64,000 nucleotides of DNA from Roseiarcus sp963741405. Its GTDB lineage: Bacteria > Pseudomonadota > Alphaproteobacteria > Rhizobiales > Beijerinckiaceae. The stretch covers positions 496,001 to 560,000 of the forward strand of contig CAVUHX010000039.1 in the NCBI GenBank assembly GCA_963741405.1, given 5' to 3'. Every line of letters starts with the position of its first letter. The stretch's first letter is position 1. A model generated the notes under the pieces. It was given only the letters and a program-made list of their open reading frames with translations. It was not told where the DNA came from and did not search any database. Shown in pieces: positions 1 to 6,468 of the stretch. Both the position numbers and the translations under genes were made by a program.

Positions 1-585
1 GTCGAACCGGCCCGCCTCGGAGAAGAGGTTCCCGAGCATCCAGCGGGCGGTGCTGTTCCTGGGGTCGAGCGCCACCAAGCGACGAAGCGCGGTCTCGGCC
101 TCGCTGTCGCGTTCCTCGATGACGAGGGCGCGGGCCAGGTTGAGGCGGCTCGCCGGGGAGCCGCGGGCCAGTTCGCCGGCGCGGCGGTAAGCTTTGGCGG
201 CGGCGCGGCGCTGGCCGCGCTCGAGAAGCAAACCTGCCAGCGCAGCATGCGCGTCGCTCTGCCGCGGTTCACAGGCGATTGCCTTCTGAAGCGCGGCGAT
301 CGCCTTTTCCGGCTGGTTGGCGGCGGCAAGCGCCATTCCGAGCCAGCGCCATGCGGCGGCGAAATCAGGTTTGATTGCGATCGCGCGGTTCAGCGCCTCG
401 ACGGCCGGCGCCGCCTGGCCGCAATTCAGGAGAGTGAGGCCGAGATCGTGTGAGGCAAAGGCGTTGTTGGGTTCGAGGGCCAGAGCCTGGCGCAAAGGCG
501 CCAACAATTCGGCGAGCCGACCGGCTTTCCGCAGCTCCGCCGCGCGAGCGAGATAAGGGGCGGCGAGGTCACGGCGTTTCGTCAT
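1..585 (-). CDS. TPR-repeat protein, 5' part only (runs off the left edge)
   Basis: Reading the minus strand from an ATG at 585 gives an open frame to base 1 that starts MTKRRDLAAPYLARAAELRK. It contains successive tetratricopeptide repeats; segments such as ALALEPNNAFASHDLGL, AIAIKPDFAAAWRWLGMAL and RLVALDPRNSTARWMLG show the W/LG/Y...A...P spacing of TPRs. TPR arrays mediate protein-protein contacts, so no enzymatic role can be assigned. The C-terminal part lies outside the window. It could carry a sulfotransferase domain like the TPR protein at 6469, but that is only a guess from resemblance. No signal peptide is visible. The call as a TPR protein is firm; the function is unknown. Confidence 0.75.
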   Translation of the reverse strand, partial: MTKRRDLAAPYLARAAELRKAGRLAELLAPLRQALALEPNNAFASHDLGLTLLNCGQAAPAVEALNRAIAIKPDFAAAWRWLGMALAAANQPEKAIAALQKAIACEPRQSDAHAALAGLLLERGQRRAAAKAYRRAGELARGSPASRLNLARALVIEERDSEAETALRRLVALDPRNSTARWMLGNLFSEAGRFD

Positions 586-733
586 GGCGATGACATGTAG
601 CAACCACGGGAAAAAGCGGCAACGCCGGGTGCGTGACTGCGCTATGCCTGGGCGTTTTTCTGATTGGTGCAAGTTCTCTTCCGTTGGCAGGTCGACCGTC
701 CAGAATTTCTCAGGTCCAGGGGCGAGCCTATTA

Positions 734-760
734 TACGTAATAATATAGTTAAATACGTAA
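734..760. promoter_or_regulatory. paired TACGTAA sites in the AT-rich leader of a PEP-CTERM gene
   Basis: The 350 bp between the TPR gene and the PEP-CTERM gene (586-935) hold no convincing gene. They contain an AT-rich block in which TACGTAA occurs at 734-740 and again at 754-760, exactly 20 bp apart, about two helical turns. The first copy sits in the near-palindrome ATTATACGTAATAAT. This resembles a pair of operator half-sites about 180 bp upstream of the start codon. The binding factor is unknown and the regulatory role is inference. Confidence 0.3.
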
Positions 761-935
761 ACGCAGTTCGGCTCGACCCGGCGCCTTTCGATGTTACCGT
801 CCGTCAAAATACTGGGATAACCGGCGCACACTTTTTTTCTCAATGTGCAACCCCGGCGATTGACGCTAGGTGAACTTTCTGTAATGTTGACGAGGTCGGC
901 GTGACGTCGCGCCGATTTACAAAGGGGAACATCCG

Positions 936-1523
936 ATGAAGCTTGCGACATTTCTTCTAGCTGGAACAGCCTTGGCGGCGCTCTCGGCGCCGGCTCTGGC
1001 AGGGACCGTTTGCCCGACCGCGCCAGTCTCGATTGGCGGCAACGGTTGTAACCTGACCTTCAACTACGGCGCTAACGGCGCGATCTCGACCACGGGTCCG
1101 GGCGGCGTCCTGGACAACGGGGGCGACGATGCGTTGATTGGTGTCGTCAACAATAGCGGCCACGCGATCAATTCGATCTCGTTTGCCGCTGGCCAGTCGA
1201 GCCCTATCTTTGGCTTCGACGGCGACGGCATCGGGTTCTATACCGGTCTGACCAACTCTATGGACACTTCAGCAGGCAAGTATGGCGGCGAATTTGCGTG
1301 GTTCTCCGGCATACAGGGCGCGTTCGGCGCAGGCACAGTCAACTTCATTGGCGGCATCGCAGACGGTTCCACTGGCTACTTCTCGCTCGAGGCTCCCGTC
1401 AGCTTAAGCCATCCGCCAGTGCTGGCGCCCGAACCTTCGACTTGGGCAATGATGCTGCTCGGCTTCGCCGGTCTCGGCTACGCGGGGTACCGGGCGAAGC
1501 GGGGCGCGGTCGCATTGGCCTGA
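936..1523 (+). CDS. PEPxxWA-CTERM sorting-domain surface protein
   Basis: The 195-aa product begins with a signal peptide (MKLATFLLAGTALAALSAPALA, cleavage likely after ALA at residue 22). It ends in a PEP-CTERM tripartite tail: PEPSTWAMMLL, then a hydrophobic segment with GFAGLGYAGYR, then basic residues. Such proteins are exported by Sec and processed by an exosortase, usually for attachment to the cell surface or an exopolysaccharide matrix. The middle is Gly/Ser/Asn-rich and matches no domain I recognise. A ribosome-binding site (AAGGGGA) lies just upstream of the ATG and a strong hairpin terminator follows. It stands apart from the PEP-CTERM array at 17-21 kb but shares its tail. No exosortase gene is present in the window. 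Confidence 0.85.
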   Translation: MKLATFLLAGTALAALSAPALAGTVCPTAPVSIGGNGCNLTFNYGANGAISTTGPGGVLDNGGDDALIGVVNNSGHAINSISFAAGQSSPIFGFDGDGIGFYTGLTNSMDTSAGKYGGEFAWFSGIQGAFGAGTVNFIGGIADGSTGYFSLEAPVSLSHPPVLAPEPSTWAMMLLGFAGLGYAGYRAKRGAVALA

Positions 1524-1554
1524 GCCTTCGCGTAGTCCTCATTGTACGAATGCG

Positions 1555-1582
1555 AAAGTCCCCCCTCGGGGGGACTTTCTGC
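1555..1582 (+). terminator. rho-independent terminator of the PEP-CTERM gene
   Basis: AAAGTCCCCCC, a 2-nt spacer (TC), then GGGGGGACTTT form a perfect 11-bp hairpin at 1555-1578. A short T-rich stretch (CTGCTTTT) follows. It lies about 30 bp after the PEP-CTERM stop codon and outside the IS1595-type element that starts at 1635. Confidence 0.75.
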
Positions 1583-1626
1583 TTTTGTGCGCGATGCAGT
1601 CACGAGGAGTAGGTTACGCCCGCGCG

Positions 1627-1634
1627 AGATCTCG
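1627..1634. repeat. 8-bp target-site duplication, left copy (IS1595-type element)
   Basis: AGATCTCG at 1627-1634 is repeated in the same orientation at 6245-6252, directly outside the two terminal inverted repeats. Eight base pairs is the duplication length typical of the IS1595 family. Confidence 0.85.
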
Positions 1635-1655
1635 GGCAATTGTGCACTTGACTTA
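1635..1655 (+). repeat. left terminal inverted repeat of the IS1595-type element
   Basis: These 21 bp start GGCAATTGTGCACTTG and are complementary to 6224-6244 with a single mismatch (position 8, G versus A). Confidence 0.85.
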
Positions 1656-1857
1656 TCCAATTCCTGCACGCTATAAGGCGAGCGCCGAACCGGAAGGGAC
1701 GGCTGGCGCGCCCGAGATTGTTATTCCTGATATGGTTGCTGAGGAGGGCTGGTCAGAATTAACCAGAGTGTTTGACGTGTCAGATTTATGTCGCGGTCCT
1801 GATGAGGTCCTTCAGGCGATCAAGCTGGCATATCGGGCAATAAATCGTCTGTTGTGA
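1642..1857 (+). CDS. hypothetical small protein at the left end of the IS1595-type element
   Basis: An open frame starting at a GTG inside the left inverted repeat would encode about 71 residues (VHLTYPIPARYKASAEP... to ...LAYRAINRLL). The C-terminal half (WSELTRVFDVSDLCRGPDEVLQAIKLAYRAINRL) looks like a folded amphipathic segment. The only in-frame ATG lies further in (MVAEEGW). It overlaps the convergent HEPN-like gene by 38 bp at the 3' ends. The frame also extends upstream across the element boundary, so the true start is unknown. No family is recognised and it may be a chance frame. Confidence 0.3.
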   Translation: MHLTYPIPARYKASAEPEGTAGAPEIVIPDMVAEEGWSELTRVFDVSDLCRGPDEVLQAIKLAYRAINRLL

Positions 1858-2341
1858 CGCCAGAGACGATCTTGCGAACTTCTGAGCAAGCGAGATATAG
1901 CCAGTTAGCTCGATTTAGGATCTCTTCGAATCGCGTTACTGGCAATGGGTCCTTTGCTTTTGCTGCGAAGATTAGCGTACCCTCGTCGCCGACGGCTCCG
2001 AACCCATGAGCGAGGATGTTTCTGTCGGCTGCCCATCGCTCATGGCCTTTCGCGATCTTCTTTAGGATCGGGAGCGCCGCGTGACTTAGGCTGCGCCTCT
2101 CCAAGGCCCTTTGGAGCAGCGTAATTTTCTTTTTCCCGTCAAGCACGTGGATCAAATCGTCGGCTATATCGCCATCCGTAATGTCGTATGCAAAGGTAAG
2201 CGCATCGCCTATGTCGCTCTCAGCCGCGCCCCACGTTAGAACGATGTGCGTGTACGTCACGCACTGATCAACGGTGAGGCCGTGGCGAAGGACGGGCCTG
2301 GGGGGATTCGGGAGTTCCAATGTGTCGCGACCTTGAAGCAC
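1820..2341 (-). CDS. HEPN-like protein, passenger of the IS1595-type element
   Basis: The 173-aa product uses a GTG start and appears mainly helical. Residues from about 110 contain the run HERWAADRNILAHGFGAV. DRNILAH fits the R-x4-6-H motif (here R-N-I-L-A-H) typical of HEPN ribonucleases and related toxin or defence proteins; the following Gly is also common. Upstream helices (KKITLLQRALERR, AALPILKKIAKGH) and the later one (LYLACSEVRKIV) fit a four-helix HEPN bundle. HEPN assignment rests on this motif and predicted helices only. It lies wholly inside the element, facing left, with no obvious Shine-Dalgarno sequence. It might instead be a non-catalytic helical protein. Confidence 0.55.
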   Translation of the reverse strand: MLQGRDTLELPNPPRPVLRHGLTVDQCVTYTHIVLTWGAAESDIGDALTFAYDITDGDIADDLIHVLDGKKKITLLQRALERRSLSHAALPILKKIAKGHERWAADRNILAHGFGAVGDEGTLIFAAKAKDPLPVTRFEEILNRANWLYLACSEVRKIVSGVTTDDLLPDMPA

Positions 2342-2551
2342 AGGAAAAGGATAGTGAGCGGCGGGAAGCCGCTGTTCTGAAGCGGCTTCTCGCCACTCCT
2401 CCCGATCATAGGACGAAGCCGAAACCCGGCGCGAGTCCGAAAAAGCGCACGGAACCAGCTAAGGACATTCGCGAAAAGGAATAAGCAGACCTTTCGTTCT
2501 GCTCGCGGATATTGCATGGTTGCCTGTTGATACAGGCAGGCGCGCATCCCC

Positions 2552-2920
2552 ATGGTAACCGTCTCTATTTATAAGGGCAGTGAGGAGCTACTGGCTTCTG
2601 GAGCCGTGTTGTTCTCGCTATCCAACCCTATCCGGATTTGCCTTGCAGAGAAGAATGAACGGTTAGAGTTTGACATTGTTGTCGAAAGCACGACGCTTAC
2701 TTCACAAAGCAGCCCAAGTCTCACGTTTAACGCAACAAGCGCCACATCAGCGCAATTTGTATTCCGTGGTACTGGCGGCGTGCCGGGCGCGGCGTTCCAC
2801 GATGTCCATTTAGGGGACATCGGAGGTAAGAAACTGACTGCCACCATGCGCGTGTCAAGCAGGGGGGATTCTGTACAACTGGTGTACATGTTTTGGGGTA
2901 GGGTACCAGGAAGTGGCTAA
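2552..2920 (+). CDS. hypothetical beta-rich protein, passenger gene 1 of a two-gene unit
   Basis: The 122-aa product starts MVTVSIYKGSEELLASGAV and alternates short hydrophobic and polar stretches rich in Ser, Thr and Val, as expected for a beta-sandwich. No signal peptide, membrane segment or metal motif is visible. Its stop codon overlaps the start of the next gene (GTG at 2913), so the two are probably translationally coupled. GC content is visibly lower than in the surrounding chromosome, consistent with acquisition together with the element. The family is not recognised. Confidence 0.55.
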   Translation: MVTVSIYKGSEELLASGAVLFSLSNPIRICLAEKNERLEFDIVVESTTLTSQSSPSLTFNATSATSAQFVFRGTGGVPGAAFHDVHLGDIGGKKLTATMRVSSRGDSVQLVYMFWGRVPGSG

Positions 2921-3197
2921 GTTAGACCTGCCAGACAATCCTGTCCTTGCCTCTAAGGTCCTAGACCATGAGGCGCGGAGACGTGAAGGTGGGATCATGA
3001 GTCACTTGTTCGGCTTGGGCGGTGAGAAGGCTGGAAACATCGCCGCGTTTGCGCTTATCGTTTCATTTCTGTTTTTTGGGATTATTCTAGTCTGGGGGCA
3101 AGACACGCCAACCTTCTCTAAAAAAGAGGAATTGGCTATGGTCTTGAGCATTATAACCTTGGCCTTGGGGTATGTTTTCGGAAGAAGCACAAGTTAA
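2913..3197 (+). CDS. small two-helix membrane protein, passenger gene 2
   Basis: The 94-aa product (GTG start, 8-bp overlap with the upstream gene) has a charged N-terminal half with DHEARRREGG. Two membrane segments follow: about residues 44-62 (AAFALIVSFLFFGIILVW) and 76-90 (MVLSIITLALGYVFG), joined by a short polar loop with KKEE. Small two-helix proteins coupled to a soluble partner are common as sensors or membrane effectors in defence and toxin modules, but nothing here proves such a role. It ends about 90 bp before the nested IS. Confidence 0.55.
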   Translation: MAKLDLPDNPVLASKVLDHEARRREGGIMSHLFGLGGEKAGNIAAFALIVSFLFFGIILVWGQDTPTFSKKEELAMVLSIITLALGYVFGRSTS

Positions 3198-3280
3198 TCC
3201 GTCGCCCATCGCTTGCGTGGTCGCGCGTCGGGTGGGCACCCCGGCCTATCCGATGGCGTCCAAGGCGGCTTGTGCGGCCC

Positions 3281-3286
3281 TCTAAT
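3281..3286. repeat. 6-bp target-site duplication, copy 1 of the IS1634-like element (left)
   Basis: TCTAAT at 3281-3286 is repeated at 5249-5254, directly outside the two ends of the nested element. Confidence 0.85.
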
Positions 3287-5248
3287 CGGAGCTTCTTTCT
3301 TTCGCGAGGGTCAAGCCTCTGATTTTGCGCATATTTGGGGTTGCGAGGGGTGAAAATGTAGCCATGTAAATCAGATATTTTTGTTGATTGTGCGACGCGC
3401 ATCCGCTATCCTACGCCCATGTACATCGAGACCGTCCCCAACCGCGGCTCCCCGCCCGCGATCCTGCTGCGCGAGAGCTACCGGGACGGCAAGACCGTGC
3501 GAAAGCGCACGCTGCTCAACCTCTCCCATTGGCCGGCCGAGCACGTCGAGGGGCTGCGCGGCGTCCTCAAGGGCGGGGTCGTGATGCCGCCGGGCGAACA
3601 GCCCTTCGTCATCGAGCGTTCGCTGCCGCATGGCCATGTCGCAGCCGTCCTGGGCGCGACGCGCGCGATCGGCCTCGACAAAATCATCGGTCCCAAGGCC
3701 ACGCGCGAGACCGACCCCGAGAGCTGTCGACCGGTCGACCTCGTCCTGGCCATGATCGTCAGCCGCATCATCGCCCCGGCCTCCAAGCTCGCCACAGCCA
3801 GGGCGCTCGATCCCGCCACCGCCGCCTCGAGCCTCGGCGTCGAGCTGGCCTTGGGCGACGTCCGCGAGGACGAGTTCTACGCTGCGCTCGACTGGCTCCT
3901 CGAACGCCAGGGTCCGATCGAGACCGCGCTGGCAAAGCGCCACCTGAAGGGCGGGACGCTGGTGCTCTACGACGTCTCGTCGAGCTATGTCGAAGGCCGC
4001 TGCTGCCCCTTGGCCAAACGCGGCTACAACCGCGACGGCAAGAAGGGGAAGTTGCAGATCGTCTATGGCCTTCTGTGCGCGCCCGACGGCTGTCCCGTCG
4101 CCATCGAGGTGTTCGAAGGCAACACCGGCGATCCCATGACGCTCGCCGATCAGGTTTCGAAGCTGAAGCGCCGCTTCGCCATCGACCACGTCGTGCTGGT
4201 CGGCGATCGCGGCATGATCACCCAGGCGCGCATCGACGAGGATCTGCGCCCCGCCGGGCTCGACTGGATCACCGCCTTGCGCGCGCCTGCGCTCAAGGAG
4301 CTGGTCGGCGGCGGACATTTGCAGATGTCGCTGTTCGACGAGCGCGACATGGCGGCGATCACGTCGCCCGAGTTTCCCGGCGAGCGGCTGATCGTCTGCC
4401 GCAACCCGGATCTCGCGCGCGAGCGCGCCCGCAAGCGCGAGGACCTCCTCGCCGCCACCGAGCGGGATCTCGCCAAGACCGTCGCCAGCGTGGCGCGCAA
4501 GACCCGTCCCTTGCGCGGCGCGGCCGAGATCGGCATCGCGGTCGGCGCCGTGCTCGGCAGGCACAAGATGGCCAAGCATTTCGAGCTGACGATCGCCGAC
4601 GACCGGTTCGCCTTCGCCCGAAAGCGCGAGCAGATCGCGCAGGAAGCCGCGCTCGACGGCCTCTACGCCGTGCGCACCAGCCTGCCCGAAGAGACCCTCG
4701 CCGACAACACCGCGGTCAAGACGTACAAATCCTTGGCCATGGTGGAACGCGCCTTTCGCTGCCTGAAGACGGTCGACCTGCATGTCCGGCCGATCTACCA
4801 TTGGCTGGAGGATCGGGTCCGCGCCCACGTGTTCCTGTGCATGCTGGCCTATTACGTCGAGTGGCATATGCGCGAGCGCCTGGCGCCGATGCTCTACGAC
4901 GACGACGACAAGGCCGCCGCCGAGGCCCTGCGCGAGAGCCCGGTCGCCAAGGCGCAGCGCTCCCCCGCCGCCCTCGCCAAGAGCGCCACGGGCCGCGCCG
5001 CCGACGGCGCCCCGGTCCACTCCTTCCAGACCCTGCTCGCCGACCTCGCGACCCTCGCACGCAACACCGTCGTGACCGCGAACGCGCCGGACCGCCCCTT
5101 CACCATCCTCACCCGCCCGACTCCGATCCAGCAAAAGGCCTTCGACCTCCTGGGATTCCCCATCGCCTGTACCCAGTAGCAGCGACCCCGGAGCCGCTCG
5201 CCGTGAGCGAGATCAATGACTTACGCTTCGTGAAAGAAAGAAGCTCGG
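3287..5248. mobile_element. IS1634-like insertion sequence, copy 1 (1962 bp)
   Basis: Terminal inverted repeats of 21 bp (3287-3307 and 5228-5248, 19 matches, sharing GAGCTTCTTTCTTTC) enclose one transposase gene. A 6-bp duplication TCTAAT flanks the element. It sits inside the IS1595-type element, at the very 3' end of that element's transposase gene. A second copy lies at 50834-52792 in the same orientation. The two differ by one GAC triplet (present four times in a row here, three there) and at least one point change, so both insertions are recent. Confidence 0.88.
3419..5179 (+). CDS. IS1634-family (IS4 superfamily) DDE transposase, copy 1
   Basis: The 586-aa transposase cuts and pastes the IS. 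Catalytic candidates are D185 in LYDVSSSY, D263 in VLVGDRGMI and E443 in MVERAFRCLK; the last shows the E-x6-K spacing (E443, K450) of IS4-type enzymes. Length is usual for IS1634 transposases. The ATG at 3419 lies 132 bp inside the left end. A run of three Asp codons near DDDDK is one longer than in copy 2. The frame is intact, so the enzyme is probably active. A long antisense frame over the same bases is a codon-bias shadow. Confidence 0.92.
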   Translation: MYIETVPNRGSPPAILLRESYRDGKTVRKRTLLNLSHWPAEHVEGLRGVLKGGVVMPPGEQPFVIERSLPHGHVAAVLGATRAIGLDKIIGPKATRETDPESCRPVDLVLAMIVSRIIAPASKLATARALDPATAASSLGVELALGDVREDEFYAALDWLLERQGPIETALAKRHLKGGTLVLYDVSSSYVEGRCCPLAKRGYNRDGKKGKLQIVYGLLCAPDGCPVAIEVFEGNTGDPMTLADQVSKLKRRFAIDHVVLVGDRGMITQARIDEDLRPAGLDWITALRAPALKELVGGGHLQMSLFDERDMAAITSPEFPGERLIVCRNPDLARERARKREDLLAATERDLAKTVASVARKTRPLRGAAEIGIAVGAVLGRHKMAKHFELTIADDRFAFARKREQIAQEAALDGLYAVRTSLPEETLADNTAVKTYKSLAMVERAFRCLKTVDLHVRPIYHWLEDRVRAHVFLCMLAYYVEWHMRERLAPMLYDDDDKAAAEALRESPVAKAQRSPAALAKSATGRAADGAPVHSFQTLLADLATLARNTVVTANAPDRPFTILTRPTPIQQKAFDLLGFPIACTQ

Positions 5249-5254
5249 TCTAAT
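5249..5254. repeat. 6-bp target-site duplication, copy 1 (right); contains the IS1595 transposase stop
   Basis: TCTAAT here matches 3281-3286. On the minus strand it supplies the TAG stop (5250-5252) of the IS1595-type transposase. The insertion therefore left that reading frame intact. Confidence 0.85.
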
Positions 5255-6182
5255 GGACCGCAGGCTGATGGTAAGTGAGCCGCTTGCCTTCGATACCCTT
5301 GAGCAGCATGGCGGCGCGTTCTTCGTCTTCGATCCCGAGCGCGGATCGGCGCGAATATCGGAAATCGAACTCGGCGAGGTAGCGGCGAAGATGCGCTTCG
5401 CTGATTGAGTGAAACACGCCCATAACGCCCCGCTTGAAGATGCTGAAATAGTTCTCGGCGTGGTTCACGGTCACGACGTAATCGCCCAGCTTGTAGGCGT
5501 ATTCGTCGCGTGAGTGATCGACCGCATGATGGTTGGCGAACTCGCGGCCCATGACGATGTATTGAGCGGCTTCGTCCGTGTTCAGCGTGCTTTTGCGGCT
5601 GGTATGCGAGAACAGGAGCGGACGCAGCTTCGCGGCGCTGATGTTGGCGACATGGAATGAGCGGGCGCGGCCGTCTCGCTCAACGAGCGTGAAGACGGCT
5701 TTCTTGGGCGCTGGATCGTCATAAGCGCGGTTTTTGGCGCGACCGCCGATGAATGTCTCGTCGGCTTCGACAACCTTTCCCGCGCCGCCCAATGGCCCGC
5801 CGTTCTTGTTCGGCTCGATGTCGGTCATGGCCTCGCGAACGCGATGCGCCAGAAACCACGCGGTTCGATAGGAGCCGAGACCAAGGTTTCGCATCAATTG
5901 ATGGGCCGAAATGCCCTTCTTGCTGGTCGCGACCAGATGGATTGCGAGTAGCCACTTGTGCAGTGGGATATGCGACCGCTCCATTACGGTTCCGGTGCGG
6001 CAAGTGAACTTCTCGCGGCAACCGTTGCAGAGGAAATATCCGGCTTGCGTCTCGCCAGCCATGCGATGAACGGTAGGCGATCCGCAATGCGGGCAGATCG
6101 CACCATTGGGCCAGCGCGAGGCTTCGATATGCTCGCGGGCTGCATCTTCGTCGTGGAAGCGGGCTTCGGAAAGGCTGGTCAT
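5250..6182 (-). CDS. IS1595-family (ISXO2-like) transposase
   Basis: The enzyme mobilises the IS1595-type element. The N-terminal part has a zinc ribbon of the form CPHC...CNGC (about residues 30-55). The catalytic domain shows VVEADETFIGG (first D), LNTDEAAQY (second D) and HAENYFSIFKRG with SEAHLRRYLAEFDFRYS, the hallmark C-terminal block of this family. I chose the ATG at 6182 because GGAG lies 7 nt upstream; an in-frame ATG at 6212 would add ten residues. The frame is complete. The nested IS inserted exactly at its stop codon without altering the protein. Confidence 0.9.
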   Translation of the reverse strand: MTSLSEARFHDEDAAREHIEASRWPNGAICPHCGSPTVHRMAGETQAGYFLCNGCREKFTCRTGTVMERSHIPLHKWLLAIHLVATSKKGISAHQLMRNLGLGSYRTAWFLAHRVREAMTDIEPNKNGGPLGGAGKVVEADETFIGGRAKNRAYDDPAPKKAVFTLVERDGRARSFHVANISAAKLRPLLFSHTSRKSTLNTDEAAQYIVMGREFANHHAVDHSRDEYAYKLGDYVVTVNHAENYFSIFKRGVMGVFHSISEAHLRRYLAEFDFRYSRRSALGIEDEERAAMLLKGIEGKRLTYHQPAVH

Positions 6183-6223
6183 TGACGTTCTCCAATGACC
6201 GATATGTACCATTAACGTGCGGC

Positions 6224-6252
6224 TAAGTCAAGTGCATAATTGCCAGATCTCG
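6224..6252 (-). repeat. right terminal inverted repeat (6224-6244) and target duplication (6245-6252)
   Basis: The 21-bp repeat is the inverse of 1635-1655 with one mismatch. AGATCTCG at 6245-6252 repeats the left flank. The 216 bp from here to the next start codon (6469) hold no gene I can support. Confidence 0.85.
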
Positions 6253-6468
6253 CACGCTTTGGCCCCGCTGATTCAAGATTGGCCTTTCTCGACCCCAGCA
6301 TCGAACTGATGAACGGGCTCTCGACAGGGGCGCATTTCGGCTTCAGGGCCCACTCATTCTCGACTGCTTTGCGCCAAAACGAGGTCGACGCGCGTGGCGG
6401 ACTAGGACTAAATTCATCCTGATGGCACGGGTTACATCCTGGGGTTTGACCTGAGGGAACCAAACGGA

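Larger units (their letters stand above)
1635..6244. mobile_element. IS1595-family element with passenger genes, interrupted by an IS1634-like IS
   Basis: The ends are defined by terminal inverted repeats at 1635-1655 and 6224-6244 (20 of 21 bases identical, outer end GGCAATT). An 8-bp direct repeat AGATCTCG flanks them on both sides. The element spans 4610 bp; removing the nested IS1634-like copy (1962 bp) and one of its 6-bp duplications leaves about 2.64 kb. It contains an ISXO2-like transposase at its right end. Between the left end and the nested IS it carries at least three non-transposase genes (1820-2341, 2552-2920, 2913-3197). IS1595-family members with passenger genes are known; these particular passengers I do not recognise from that literature. 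Boundaries, repeats and duplication are seen directly. Confidence 0.85.

Noticed and set aside
3371..5134. Long minus-strand frame (587 aa) over the IS1634-like element, repeated in copy 2
   Set aside because: It is antisense to the transposase, rich in repetitive Gly/Arg/Asp, and shows no domain. High GC creates such shadows.
6212..6463. Minus-strand frame of 83 codons between the IS1595-type element and the sulfotransferase gene
   Set aside because: It crosses the element boundary, and the pre-insertion sequence would end soon after. No family is recognised.
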